From Rapana venosa (Eukaryota > Mollusca > Gastropoda > Neogastropoda > Muricidae), in NCBI GenBank assembly GCA_028751875.1, contig CM054155.1, positions 1,249,306 through 1,313,305 on the forward strand: a DNA stretch of 64,000 nucleotides. The letters run 5' to 3'. Shown in pieces: positions 33,378 through 46,465 of this stretch; position 1 is the stretch's first letter, and each line of letters opens with the position of its first letter. The notes under the pieces were generated by a model, which had not been told where the DNA came from, made no database searches, and was given only the letters and a program-made list of their open reading frames with translations. A program made the position numbers and the translations under genes.

Positions 33378-33668
33378 GGGGACGGGATAGCTCAGTGGTC
33401 GGAGCACTCGCTTTCCCCCAGCCAAGTTAAGCAGCGTCGAGCGTGGTTACCAGTTGGATGGGTGACCGTTTGCGCGCCTTGGCTTCAGTACAGTTCACCC
33501 AGCTGTAAATGGGTACCTGCCCTCTTTAGGGTCAGGGAAGGTAAAGTAGTGAGGGAGAGGAAATGGGCGCCGCCCTCAATCATGCTGGCCCTAGAGAAGT
33601 GAGGTCTCTGACGCCTTGCTCCCCTACGACCTTATAGGTTATGGGACTCCTTTACCCTTTCCTTTACC
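33378..33668 (+). mobile_element. Composite tRNA/5S-headed SINE, family S2
   Basis: Flanked on both sides by TATATATA (target repeat). It begins with a tRNA 5' half including an A box (GATAGCTCAGTGGTCGGAGC). A 5S rRNA-like 3' half follows directly (AAGTTAAGCAGCGTCGAGC, GGTTACC, GTTGGATGGGTGACCG). The body then has TTCACCCAGCTGTAAATGGG and ACGACCTTATAGGTTATGGG. A 5'-truncated sister is at 48893. Confidence 0.75.
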
Positions 33669-33749
33669 TATATATATATATATTATGTGAAACAAAAATT
33701 AACAACAAAACCCCCCTGATACTTCACACATACTACACATCTTAACTAC

Positions 33750-33772
33750 CCCCCCCCCCCCCCCCCCCCCAC
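33750..33772. repeat. Poly(C) run
   Basis: About 20 consecutive C on the + strand, in an A-rich setting. Confidence 0.9.
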
Positions 33773-34429
33773 TCTGAAACACTTCAAAAAACCCCACAAA
33801 AAAACCAGGAAACCACACATAATGTAAAGATACTTTTTAGAGTTATAAAGCAGCTAATGCCCTTCTATCCCTCAAAGACAAAATCACACACACACAAAAC
33901 ATAAACCAACAACAACAAACAGAAAGGGAAGCTAAAGAACCCTGACAGCTGGAAAAGCCCAGTGTATGTGAAACAAAAGCAGGGAAAGTGGGATGCCACT
34001 GGTGGACACAAAGGGGTATAACTCTGCCTGACAAAGACAACCTCTCCAGGGAACTAACTGGCAGCTCAGCTCACCCCAACACACCAGTCCTCCCTCTCTG
34101 CACTGAGCGTTTTGCACACCATCACTGTGACACTACAGCCACACCCTGACTGGTGGTCACCACTGATGACAGATAGACAGATAGATGACTGACCACTACC
34201 ATGCAGCAGCTGTAAAGACTGAAGCAAGTAATGACTGTCACTTGATGGGAACATGGATGCATATGTATGTATTGTTGACAACAGATGACCACTGCCATTT
34301 TCACACCCTACATCTGCAGATCTGTATCTAATGACAATGAATTGTTCAAACAACCATCATTTCCAACTGACGACATATTCATTATTCACTGAGTATTTGT
34401 TCACTGCTCAACCACACAATGAATCATAA

Positions 34430-34545
34430 TTGCTGTACAGTACACTTGCATTGCTGTACAGTACACTTGCATTGCTGTACAGTACACTTGCATTGCTGTA
34501 CAGTACACTTGCATTGCTGTATAGTAGATTAGTACACTTGCATGG
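34430..34545. repeat. 21-bp minisatellite
   Basis: Five units of TTGCTGTACAGTACACTTGCA; TGTACAGTACA is self-complementary except at its centre. Confidence 0.93.
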
Positions 34546-34754
34546 ATAAAAATCCTCATAAATGTACAGTCACACACAAGAGCATTATAACAGTCAATGA
34601 TAAGTTTGCCAGATCTCTGACGTCTGCCCTTTCTGTACTCCTACTGATCGCATCAGGTCATTTTACCCACCACCAGCACTGTGTTCACTTGTCCACACCA
34701 TCCATGTAGATGTGAGGACTTCTGACTTCTCCCATAACTCAATGAATCTGATGG

Positions 34755-34905
34755 GCACTGCAGGTAAACTCATCATGAGGACTGTGTCGTGGGCAAGTAG
34801 AACCTGACTGCAGGTAAACTCATAAGGACTGTGTCGTGGGCAAGTAGAACCTGACTGCAGGTAAACTCATAAGGACTGTGTCGTGGGCAAGTAGAACCTG
34901 ATAGA
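34755..34905. repeat. 47-bp minisatellite
   Basis: Three units of GGTAAACTCATAAGGACTGT then GTCGTGGGCAAGTAGAACCT. Confidence 0.93.
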
Positions 34906-35130
34906 GTCCATCCCTTGCCATGTCATAGATAGCATGCTGGGTATATTGAAGTCATCCCTACCACAAGTCACAGCTAGCTTCTCTTGAAAAGGATGCAAAC
35001 ATGTTTAATGTGAGCAACATGTTGTGTCTGCATTCACATATGATTCAGGCCTAGGATCATAGTGCCATCCAAATGACACATGCACAAGGAAGCCAGAGAG
35101 TAGCAAATCAAACTCAGGACTATACATGCA
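34890..35130 (-). mobile_element. SINE family S3, decayed copy
   Basis: Shares the GCATGCTGGGTATATTGAAG region and the complement of a B box-like CAAATCAAACTCAGG end with the fuller copy at 51690-52085. Confidence 0.45.
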
Positions 35131-36555
35131 GTCTATATACTTTGTCCCCTCAGATCAGATCTACAACATCTGTTCCTCTACGTGGAGTATATTCTACTGT
35201 GAAGTCATTCACCTCTCACATCACCTCCCATTCACCAAAAACAAAAGTGCAACACACACACAAAGTCACATAAAGATGAATCATAACACCCAAAATGATA
35301 TTTTCAAAGATTCCTTGCGTCTGTCCCGAGTTGGCGCATCATCATCTGAACTCTCTTCTTATAGCAGAGCAAAGGCGCTGTCATATGTGCATAACATCAC
35401 AGTCAGTCTGTATTGGAAACCTCTGTGTACACACACACCGACAGAAACATACTTAGAATTCTGTTACCATTCGCCCACCTTGTGGATTTACGTACAAGAG
35501 ATGAGGGAAAGGGGATCTATGGGCTACTGACTAGCACCATCACAATGACAGTGTGTCCAGATGGGCAGCAAAACTGCTGGTGTGCTTACCTGGGTGGACA
35601 AGGGGCCACTGACAACCTGACCACGTCCAGCACTCTACAGGACAAGTCGAGACAGCAGACACCCAGCACACTACTATACTATACTGTGTGTGAGTCGGTG
35701 TCTGTCCACTCTTGCTGTCTATAGGAATCAGGATGGACTATTCCCACGAACACACCTTGTCCAACCACTTCACCTTTTTGAAAACTTGGTCAAACTACGA
35801 AAATCATGCGTCAACCCTTACATGCAACAAGCTCACAGAACTTGCCACTACACCTCCACAACCGCTCTGAGTTATGGCATCAGTGTAACATATGTAGTGT
35901 AGTATATAACTAGCTGGAGCAAAAGCAACATGAATGAATATAAACAAATGATGATAATATTCATCTAAGTGCTCAAAATTAATTAATAGAGCCACAAAAA
36001 TGAGCTATGTCAGAAGTCTGCTTACTCAAAGCACCCTTTTCAAAAAACCCTATTCAAACATACACTTCCAAAAAAAGCACACCATTTTTACCTGCTAATT
36101 TGGGGGGCAGAACGAGTAAGCGAGGAAAGTTTTGCTACCTCAAATTTTCACCTAAAAAAGACAGAAAAAAACCTATGAAAGACTTGTTTCACAGAATGCC
36201 CACTTTCTACAAACAGACTGAATCAGATCCTACACCCGCGTGTGCTGAGCTCTGATCTTAGTCAACGTACAAGTTGTATGACAAGTCAGATGATTGGCCA
36301 CTGGAGTCCCTTTTGCTCGCAATACAACAATCAATAATTGTGATATGATGGTACAATGAAAACGCCCCCATTAATGCAAAAAATGATGGGAAGTTCACCA
36401 GCTTGTCCAGCCAAAGCGGACATGTTTGCTGACAGATTTCCATCACTTCACCTCTCTTAGTAAAGCAAAACGTGTACCATGGAAAACCCGTAAACTTTTC
36501 TTTTTTAGACTGTGCGTTTTGAGATTTACTTTTCAAATACTAGCTGTATATCACA
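35131..36555. other. Intergenic, no gene seen
   Basis: Unique AT-rich sequence with short chance frames only. No RNA gene, array or recognisable element. Confidence 0.6.
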
Positions 36556-36557
36556 CT

Positions 36558-36955
36558 AACACACACAGAGAGACTCACATGCACGCATACACATACACAC
36601 ACAGAGAGACTCGCATGCATGCATACACATACACACAGAGACTCACCACACACACAGAGACCCACATGCATGCACACACACACACAGACTCACATACATG
36701 CATACACACACACACACAGACCCACATGCATGCACACACACACACAGACTCACACACATGCATACACACACAGAGAGACTCACATACATGCATACACACA
36801 CACAGAGACTCACATACATGCATACACACACACAGAGACTCACATACATGCATACACACACACAGAGACTCACATACATGCATACACACACACAGAGACT
36901 CACATACATGCATACACACACAGAGACTCACATACATGCATACACACACAATGTA
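36558..36955. repeat. ~30-bp ACAC-rich minisatellite
   Basis: About twelve units of GACTCACATACATGCATACA followed by CACACACAGA; earlier units are more variable. Confidence 0.95.
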
Positions 36956-37499
36956 GACAGCCAGCAACCAGCAAAGGTGTGACACACCTGGCATCAAGCC
37001 TAACCACAAAAACCTTTTACCATCTTACACAACCACAATGATACTCATTACTAACCACAAAACCTTTTACCATCCTACACAACCACAATGATACTCATTA
37101 CTGGCTGGTGTCTAAGAACACTGTCATCATTTCATACACATGAAATAAATATATGAAAACATATGTACATAAGCACACAAAAAGTGCTGATTGCTACAGT
37201 CATGTACGTACAGTGTGGACTATTCAGCTATTTGTACATAAGTATTTCATTCCAAGATATAATAAAATGACATCTAAACAATGTTATTACCCCTTTAACA
37301 TGAGCACAAGCAGGCATGTGTAAACACCCCCCATATATTACATATATACAAACAGAATACAAGCACATGCAAGTACACAGATACAAACCCACAACTATAC
37401 ATCTAAATAAACTAGCACAGCACTTGTATTGATACGGGTACACAATCAAAATGTGATTAATCACACACTATGCTTGCACACTTAAAGGACTCATTTAGG

Positions 37500-37885
37500 C
37501 AATGCAAACACATGCACACACACACAACTACACATGTATATGTTTAACACATGCACACACAGACTACAGGCAAGTGCATTTACACACACACAATCACACA
37601 TGTACATACACACAGACAGGTGCATTTACACACACTATCACACAGGTATACACAGGCAGGTGCATTTACACAAAGTCGCATGTATACACACACAGTCACA
37701 CATGTCCATGCACGCAGTCTGATTCCCACACACTGACACAGTCACACACACTGACACAGTCACACACACTGACACAGTCGCACTCACTGACAGTCTCTCA
37801 CACTGACACAGTCACACACACAGTCATACACACTGACACACACACTGACACAGTCACACACACACACTGACACAGTCTCTCACAC
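37500..37885. repeat. CA-rich compound repeat
   Basis: GTGCATTTACACACAC units (37575-37680) and then ACACACTGACACAGTC units (37730-37870). Confidence 0.9.
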
Positions 37886-38019
37886 ATGTACCTCCATGTT
37901 CATGGATGTGATGTGATGTGTGAAGCAAGACTTCTCCCTCCCTCCCCTCCTTGAGGAGTGACAGGGGCCATGTACAGTGCTGACTGAAAGAACTGTCCTA
38001 CCTAGTGCATCACGACAAA

Positions 38020-38345
38020 GCAGTAGCTGAACCTGGTGGAGCTTTCTGTGGGTGCATGCTGGGCATATTGCTGCCATCCATACCACAGGCCATAACTATC
38101 TCACTGTTCTACACACACACACATGTATGTAAACACACACAACCATACCTGTACACATATGCACATAGCACACAGACAAGCACAAACACACACACATACA
38201 AGCTGAATATGCAATATCACAGAGCACACTTGTAAACACACACATGCACACAAAAACATAAAAGTATACAAACCCAAAAAAACCCCTAAAACACAAGCAC
38301 ACACATATGCCAAATTATGGTACAAAACATGCACAAGCTTATACA
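38020..38345. other. S3-like fragment and CA-rich tract
   Basis: 38020-38110 resembles the 5' part of S3 (GGTGGAGCTTTCTG, GCATGCTGGGCATATTG). 38110-38345 is CA-rich. No gene. Confidence 0.5.
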
Positions 38346-38591
38346 CTCGTAAATACACGCAACTTGAACCAGTCTCTCACATGTGTACCTCCATGTACAT
38401 GGATCTGATCAACAAATCAAACGCAACTTGAACTAAAGCCAATCCATTACACACACAGAGATTTATTTATTTATATAAAATCATTGCCACAATCCTCACT
38501 GTATTGTATGACTTCTTCCCTAACCCTGACTGAGGAGTCTGGCCACAGCACTGACTTGTTTGTTCAGCACTGTCACTGTGTCCTGGGCAAC

Positions 38592-38623
<32 letters not shown>

Positions 38624-38807
38624 GTAATAATTCATGTACACACTTCTCTTCTTCTAACACAACAAAGCCAATCACAAACATTCAAGTCATACAACTTTTT
38701 ACAAGTGGTGCGGCCACCTTTAATGGGGGCAAGAAACAAGTTGCGTGCACATAAAGCTCACCACTGGGAAACCTTGCAGCTCAAACAAGCAACAAACAAA
38801 CAACATA

Positions 38808-38878
38808 CGTGTGTGTGTGTGTGTTTGAGTGTGCGTGTGTGTGTTTGAGTGTGCGTGTGAGTGTTTGAGTGTGTGTGG

Positions 38879-38908
<30 letters not shown>
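38808..38908. repeat. (GT)n microsatellite
   Basis: GTGTGTTTGAGTGTGCGTGT units and a pure (GT) end. One of the few GT-oriented tracts in the right half of the window. Confidence 0.94.
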
Positions 38909-38909
<1 letters not shown>

Positions 38910-38911
<2 letters not shown>

Positions 38912-39585
38912 CAATTAACATCATCTCCAGCTGCTTACTTGCATAAACTCCCAGGCCCGTAAATAAATCAGTAAAACTGCAAGTAGTTCTTTGCCATAAT
39001 GATGTGTACTCAAAGGCACATTTTGCACACTGAAAAAAAAGAAGCAGTGGTACTTACTTACACATCGTGTTGTACAGCAGGCAAATATAAGAATCAGAGA
39101 TTTTGTTTTCTTTATCTTTTTTTCCATTGTTTGGTCAATGATAGCTTTTAAAAAAAAAACCCACCCAAAAAGCCTTCAAAAGCCAAACTTGTTTGAACAA
39201 TAAAAATGAAGTAAACAAAACAAACAAAAGGATAAGGGGTTTTTCTTTGGTGGTTGTACACATTAGATACATTGACATATAATCAAATCCTAATTCTACA
39301 ATTCATCGTAATCGGGTGGGGAGGGTGCTGTGATCAGTAAAGAAAAATTTGATACAATCATAATTTTTTAAAGAAAAAAAAAATGTTTTTGGTTTCGGTG
39401 GGGTGTTTTTGTTTTAGGGGTGGAGGGGTGGGGTGTAGCATAATGAAAGTTGACTGAAGTTCTTCATGGTCAAATAATGAAAAGCTGAGGGCCTTTTTTT
39501 TTTCTTTATACACAGGTTGGGGTTTTTTGGTTTTATTGTTGTTGGGTTTTTTTTTTGGTTTTGAAGGTGGTGGGGGGGGTATTGC
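38910..39585. other. Intergenic, no gene seen
   Basis: Unique sequence with A and T homopolymers (39150, 39365-39385, 39498, 39551). No coding evidence. Confidence 0.6.
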
Positions 39586-39589
39586 TGCC

Positions 39590-40018
39590 TCATCTTCTGT
39601 GAACCGCAGGATCAGAAACAATGTTCTGTTATTGCATGACCATCACTGACCGTGAGGAGGAGGGTGTCACACTGCTGCTGCTGCTGCTGTGGAAGTGAAG
39701 CATCTGCTTTGAGACTACGACTATGACAGGGCTGTGCTCTACGCTTCCTATCCTAATATACCCCAGCACCAACCAGGCCTGAGAGATACAGACACCTGCA
39801 GTGGTGGTCTGGAATTCAGAGCAACACTCTCAAGCTCGCATCAAAAAAGTGGATGAAGCTTGACTGTGTGGTCCCAGTCTTCCCACTGAGCCCACTGCAC
39901 ATCACTCTGGGTAGGAGCTGGCCGGAGTCTGGAAAATCCCTATGACTCTTATGGGATTCGAACCTGCGACCTTCCAGTCCGTAACCCAAGGCGCTAACCA
40001 CTGTGCCAAGGCGGCTTC
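39590..40018 (-). mobile_element. tRNA-derived SINE, family S1
   Basis: On the - strand the head reads TTGGCACAGTGGTTAGCGCC (A box) and GCAGGTTCGAATCCC (B box), both close to tRNA consensus. The body is shared with 15955-16341. It is younger-looking than that copy, since the B box is perfect. Confidence 0.85.
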
Positions 40019-40047
40019 ACAGGTTTTTGTTTGTTTGGTTCTTTTTT

Positions 40048-40073
40048 TGGGGGGGGGGGGGGGGGGGGGGGGC
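40048..40073. repeat. Poly(G) run
   Basis: About 25 consecutive G on the + strand right after the SINE head, preceded by T-rich sequence. Confidence 0.9.
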
Positions 40074-40239
40074 ATACTTCAAACTTCAAGTTGATACAAT
40101 GATATGTGGTCATAGTTACAAATCAGCACAGCAAGGACAGGAGGGAGGGGGGGGGAGATGGGAGGTTCGTGAATACTATGACATATGGCTAAAAATAAAA
40201 AATCAGGGGTTTGGAGCAGGGGTTTTTCCAGTGGCTGCT

Positions 40240-40445
40240 GAAAACCCTTTGATTCAATGATGCAGGTTAAAAGACTATCAACAGAGATTACTGAAGTAAA
40301 CACTAAGCTTTGATTCAATGATGCAGGTTGAAAGACTATCAACAGAGATTACTGAAGTAAACACTAAGCTTTGATTCAATGATGCAGGTTGAAAGACTAT
40401 CAACAGAGATTACTGAAGTAAACACTAAGCTTTGATTCAAGTCCT
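40240..40445. repeat. 61-bp minisatellite
   Basis: Three full units of TTTGATTCAATGATGCAGGT then GAAAGACTATCAACAGAGAT. Confidence 0.94.
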
Positions 40446-40884
40446 GGCACACTATCTGATGATCAAAAGGGAAAAAAGCAAAAAGGGGAGCCCCGACTTT
40501 TAAATGAAACATGATTTTGAAAAAGATGGAGTTTATGAAGGACTATGAAAACGGTAACCGGATTTAATGTAAACCTGCACGGTGGATGAAAATGGGCCAT
40601 TTGTGTTTTATGTTTTGATATTATTTTGGCTGCCACATGACACAGTAAAAATGATAAGCACAGTGAGTGCCAACAGTATCACAGTCACACATTTGCCTTA
40701 TCCTTAATCAATATTGACTTGGGAAGGGGGGGGTGGATGGGGATCAGTCTCCTGAGTTAACTCTGCACAAGAAAAAAACCACCCCTAAAAAACAAAACAA
40801 AATAAAACCCCAACCCCTTTCTCCCTTCTCTCAAAGGCGGTTCCAAACAAAATTCTGTCAGTTCAAACACAAAACCCCCACAAT

Positions 40885-41215
40885 GAGCAAGGCTGACCAC
40901 TCGCTTTTCTGAACAGTCATGTGCAGCACTTTGACTTGCTGACCACTCGCTTTTCTGAACAAAGTCATGTGCAGCACTTTGATTTGCTGACCACTCGCTT
41001 TTCTGAACAAAGTCATGTGCAGCACTTTGATTTGCTGACCACTCGCTTTTCTGAACAAAGTCATGTGCAGCACTTTGATTTGCTGACCACTCGCTTTTCT
41101 GAACAAAGTCATGGCAGACCTTTGATTTGCTGACACATCGCTTTCTGAAAAAGCATGTGCAGCACTTTGATTTCTGACCATCGTTTTGAACAAGTCATGT
41201 GCGCATTTGTTGAAG
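40885..41215. repeat. 48-bp minisatellite, degraded at its end
   Basis: Five clean units of CTGACCACTCGCTTTTCTGA then ACAAAGTCATGTGCAGCACT, followed by two units riddled with single-base losses (41100-41215). Confidence 0.93.
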
Positions 41216-42059
41216 AGACAATCCCCTCCCTCCAAACTGTGCTAGAAGCAGACATTGTTGACACTGGTGATGAATGTGATGAAACCACGTACATGTTGGA
41301 CAGAAAGCTTTACAGCCGTGTGATATATCTTAGACGTTACTGCACATGTTGTGATATGTCTGCATCAAAGGGTTGACAAAGACAGGCTTTCTGGATACAC
41401 TGACTGATCACGCAGTCTTTAGCACAACAGCTGTTCTTTATACTGTCCCACAATACAGTCTTCAGAAAATACAACTGTGTGCACACACACACACACTTAT
41501 CACTGGCACAAACAGTTAGCTATACTTCCTTTCCCAATAAATGTTTTAATCCATGCTATTCTGTTGGAAGTTACATCGATTTATAGTTATCTTTCTACTA
41601 CAACTGAAAGTAAACTTAAACATGTTTCATCAAAAACAAAATCTAAAAGACAAAAATTAGATTTTCTTTCAAATATCTCATTACAGGAACAAAACAGTGG
41701 TGCCGTTAAAAAAGGAAAAGATTCTGGCCTTAATAAAAAAAAAATCTAACTAAAAAATCTACATAAAAAAGGGCAAGATCACGACAACACAATCTTCAGC
41801 AGCAGGAGGAGGGAAAGTCACTTGTGCTGCAGTGACAGTTGTACAGCAGGCATCCTCCTCCTCCTCCTCCCTCCCTGTGTACACAACACTGACACAGGCC
41901 CACCCACAGTCCCTGATAACACCGCCACAACTTAACTGCTCGCTGAAGCAGACAAAACTTACAACAACACAACGTGACGCTTCACACTGCAGCTTAACAT
42001 CATCTTTTCATCTGTCTTCTCTTTCCTCAGCACTCACTGGGGCTCTGCACTGGGTTTTT

Positions 42060-42515
42060 TCAGGCAATGTGTCATTGGTAAGTTGAACCCGGCGGAGCCC
42101 ACCCCTTTCCAGGTAACAGATTGCATGCTGGACACGTTCTGTCCATGTCAGCTACCACTGGCCACAGCCGGCCTGTCATGAAAGACTGATGGGATTTCAA
42201 CATTGCATATTAAGATGATGTGTTAGATGCCTGTCCACACACAGGACCATTCATTGCCTCATCCCTTGTGGGCTACATCAAACATTTCACATATATATGT
42301 AAAAGAACCCACAGCGACGTGAGAGTTGTCCCTGACAAAACTTTGCCCAAAAAGCCACTGACTGTCACTGGGAGGGAAACCATGATGAGCACCTCGCTTG
42401 TGGCAGTGCACCCTCCAGAGGGAGAGCACCTGAACTTCATGCAGAGGAATCTGCCCTGACTGTAAGCTGTATACAATACTATGTAATACAATGCAATACA
42501 ATGCAATGTTAGACA
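42060..42515. mobile_element. SINE fragments (S3-like then S4)
   Basis: 42070-42230 matches the S3 5' region (CAGATTGCATGCTGGACACG). 42290-42515 is an S4 body (GTAAAAGAACCCACAGCGAC, GAGAGTTGTCCCTGAC, CTTCATGCAGAGGAATCTGC) with an AATACAATGC tail. Confidence 0.5.
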
Positions 42516-42654
42516 CGACAAGACAAAAATGACAAGACAAGACGAAGTGCTGCCTTAATACATTCTGCATCAGTCGTTTCTTTCTCTCTTGCCATTCAGA
42601 GCAAACACTTGGCTTGTGGCAAACTTGTTCCTCGTTCCCTCCGCTGCCTGCAGT

Positions 42655-43522
42655 CTGTCCACCTCTCTCTCCCTCCACTGACTGCAGTCTGTCCACCTCT
42701 CTCTCCCTTCACTGACTGCAGTCTGTCCACCTCTCTCTCCCTCCACTGACTGCAGTCTGTCCACCTCTCTCTCCCTCCACTGACTGCAGTCTGTCCACCT
42801 CTCTCTCCCTCCACTGCAGTCTGTCCACCTCTCTCTCCCTCCACTGCAGTCTGTCCACCTCTCTCTCCCTCCACTGCAGTCTGTCCACCTCTCTCTCCCT
42901 TCACTGCAGTCTGTCCACCTCTCTCTCCCTCCACTGACTACAGTTTGTCCACCTCTCTCTCCCTTCACTGACTGCAGTCTGTCCACCTCTCTCTCCCTTC
43001 ACTGACTGCAGTTTGTCCACCTCTCTCTCCCTCCACTGCAGTCTGTCCACCTCTCTCTCCCTTCACTGCAGTCTGTCCACCTCTCTCTCCCTTCACTGAC
43101 TGCAGTCTGTCCACCTCTCTCTCCTCCAATGACTACAGTCTGTCACCTCTCTCTCCCTCCACTGCAGTCTGTCCACCTCTCTCTCCCTTCACTGCAGTCT
43201 GTCCACCTCTCTCTCCCTTCACTGACTGCAGTCTGTCCACCTCTCTCTCCCTCCACTGCAGTCTGTCCACCTCTCTCTCCCTTCACTGCAGTCTGTCCAC
43301 CTCTCTCTCCCTTCACTGCAGTCTGTCCACCTCTCTCTCCCTTCACTGCAGTCTGTCCACCTCTCTCTCCCTTCACTGCAGTCTGTCCACCTCTCTCTCC
43401 CTTCACTGCAGTCTGTCCACCTCTCTCTCCCTTCACTGCAGTCTGTCCACCTCTCTCTCCCTTCACTGCAGTCTGTCCACCTCTCTCTCCCTTCACTGCA
43501 GTCTGTCCACCTCTCTCTCCCT
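42655..43522. repeat. 30/34-bp CT-rich minisatellite
   Basis: About 27 units of CTGCAGTCTGTCCACCTCTC then TCTCCCTTCA, with CTGA-containing 34-bp variants in the first half and a homogenised 30-bp block at 43250-43520. Similar to the 31-bp array at 20480-21605. Confidence 0.96.
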
Positions 43523-43929
43523 TCCTTTGTCACTTTGCCCCACACTCTTCCTGGATATGTGGTTTCCCACACTTCGCTGCTATCATCTCTACAATACTAA
43601 CTGGTCCATAAAAAATCCCAGAAAATGGAGCGCGGCTGCCTTACAGACAGAACTAAAGCCAACTGTTCACCCAACACTGTCCGGCCTAGTGTGCCCCTCA
43701 CACTTCTGGCCGAGAAACACAGAGCACAACGCTGACTTCCCTGTGGAAAAACCCATCCCTGAATATGGAATGTCGCTACCTAAATAGTAGAAATGAAACA
43801 CACAAAAAGGGGTGTATGCACACCCAAAAAATCTCACTGCAGGAGAACTTCAGAATGTTTGCCTACAAAGAGAAACACCCCCAAAAAAACAACAAAGACA
43901 AGAAGCTAAGGACAAAATGAGGGGTGTGG

Positions 43930-44795
43930 AGAGTTGTTCAGGCACTACAGCCCTAGCAGTCACAACACACTCTGTCACATTCCCACATTCAGGCACTACA
44001 GCCCTAGCAGTCACAGCACACTCTGTCACATTCACACATTCAGGCACTACAGCCCTAGCAGGCACAACACACTCTGTCACATTCACACATTCAGCCCTAG
44101 CAGTCACAGCACACTCTGTCACATTCACACATTCAGCCCTAGCAGTCACAACACACTCTGTCACATTCCCACATTCAGGCACTACAGCCCTAGCAGGCAC
44201 AACACACTCTGTCACATTCCCACATTCAGGCACTACAGCCCTAGCAGGCACAACACACTCTGTCACATTCACACATTCAGGCACTACAGCCCTAGCAGTC
44301 ACAGCACACTCTGTCACATTCCCACATTCAGGCACTACAGCCCTAGCAGTCACAACACACTCTGTCACATTCACACATTCAGGCACTACAGCCCTAGCAG
44401 TCACAACACACTCTGTCACATTCACACATTCAGGCACTACAGCCCTAGCAGTCACAACACACTCTGTCACATTCACACATTCAGGCACTACAGCCCTAGC
44501 AGGCACAACACACTCTGTCACATTCACACATTCAGGCACTACAGCCCTAGCAGTCACAACACACTCTGTCACATTCACACATTCAGGCACTACAGCCCTA
44601 GCAGTCACAACACACTCTGTCACATTCACACATTCAGGCACTGCAGCCCTAGCAGGCACAACACACTGTGTCACAATCACACGTTCAGGCACTACAGCCC
44701 TAGCAGGCACAACACACTCTGTCACATTCCCACATTCAGGCACTACAGCCCTAGCAGGCACAACACACTCTGTCACATTCACATTCATTCCAAAC
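43930..44795. repeat. 51-bp minisatellite
   Basis: About 17 units of CAGGCACTACAGCCCTAGCA then GTCACAACACACTCTGTCAC. Two units lack GGCACTACA. Period 51 keeps frames open on both strands (to 410 codons), which is not a gene. Confidence 0.97.
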
Positions 44796-44879
44796 TCCCA
44801 GAGAGTGAACAAGCGATCACACAGGAAAATGGTCAACCCCCCCTCCTCCCTTCCCTCCCCCCAACATCGCTGCCGACAC

Positions 44880-45025
44880 ATGATGACCCCAACACAGATC
44901 CTTGGTCCTCTGATGGGACACACACACACGATGACCCCAACACAGATCCTTGGTCCTCTGATGGGACACACACACACGATGACCCCAACACAGATCCTTG
45001 GTCCTCTGATGGGACACACAGGGAG
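44880..45025. repeat. 48-bp minisatellite
   Basis: Three units of GATGACCCCAACACAGATCC then TTGGTCCTCTGATGGGACAC. Confidence 0.95.
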
Positions 45026-45167
45026 TCCATTACACACACACTAATGAAACAGCAAGAGAAGAGAAGAGAAGAGACTGGCAGACCTACCTACCTCTCTACT
45101 TTCCTATGTACCTCTCTACTTTCCTATCTACCTCCCTACTTTCCCACCTACCTACCTAGCTAGCTAC

Positions 45168-45265
45168 CTAGAGGAGGGATTTTTCTATCATGATGCTGTC
45201 GTAGCCGCTGGGAGGCTGGTGGTAAAATCTGTCAAACTGCACGTCCAGCACGGCCCCCTGGTCCA
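45168..45265 (-). CDS. SPRYD7: SPRYD7 exon 5 (stop)
   Basis: Acceptor GCTGTGACAG. Encodes DQGAVLDVQFDRFYHQPP then SGYDSIMIEKSLL and TAG at 45170-45168. The first two bases complete a Val codon. Confidence 0.96.
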
Positions 45266-45407
45266 CTGTCACAGCACAAAACACACCGCTTGGTCACAAC
45301 ATGGAAAATGAAATAACAACAACACGCAGCTACCATCACCCCAAACACACACACATATATATATATGATTATATGTTGTCACTGCAACATTATATACATG
45401 GTGTGGT

Positions 45408-45472
<65 letters not shown>

Positions 45473-46423
45473 ACATCACACACATACGCTGATGACTAGC
45501 AAGGCTGTGTGAACACTGTAGTACTTCATGACAAGAAACACAGTGGTGAGGACAATCTGCTTCAGTGATTGCTAACCCCAGGTCAGAACATTTGTTAGGA
45601 AGCAGTTTCTGAATGAATGTGTCATTCATCTGCCAGGTGTTCCACTAAGTACTATATAATATTGCAACACTCCATGGTGCAGGTTCAATGCTATGGGTCT
45701 ACTGGAAATAACTACAAGACAAGATTTAAAAACAGATGCATAGAACAGGCAATGCATGAGGAAGTAGCCTGCAAAACTGATACACCTTCATCATGCAAAG
45801 TGTATGCACTACCAACTTTACACACTACTCACAGATATACACACACACAACACACATACATACACACCACACACACACATACATACATACATAATATATA
45901 TATATAATATTAATATATATATATAATATATATATATAGCCACACACACACTCTGTGATACACACAGATATACACGACATACACAACACACATACACACA
46001 CTCACATACATGGCACACTCACACGCACACACACACACTGTGATACACACATACATGACATACACACCACACTCACATACATGCACACTCACACACACAC
46101 TCTGTGATACACACAGATATACACGACATACACAACACACATACACACACTCACATACATGCACACTCACACACACACACACACTGTGATACACACATAC
46201 ATGACATACACACACACACACACACTCACATACATGCACACTACACACACACACTGTGATACACATACATGACACATACACACAGACACACACACACCAG
46301 TACACACAGACGCATCATACCATAAAACACAGGGTAGACGGTACCCTTGATCCCCAAGAACGGTGTGGAGAGTGGCTCCCCATTGAGGAAAAAGTTCATT
46401 TCAATGTGGTCGTAACTGATACC

Positions 46424-46465
<42 letters not shown>

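Noticed and set aside
33378..33450. Functional tRNA gene
   Set aside because: Only the 5' half and A box are tRNA-like. No B box or acceptor-stem closure; the 3' part is 5S-like and runs into a SINE body.
39950..40018. Functional tRNA gene on - strand
   Set aside because: A and B boxes are good, but no cloverleaf can be closed and the same head plus body recurs at 15955, so it is a SINE.
43812..45163. 410-codon and 409-codon frames, with 395 codons antisense
   Set aside because: 51-bp array with period divisible by three. The start lies outside the array by chance, and there is no conserved protein.
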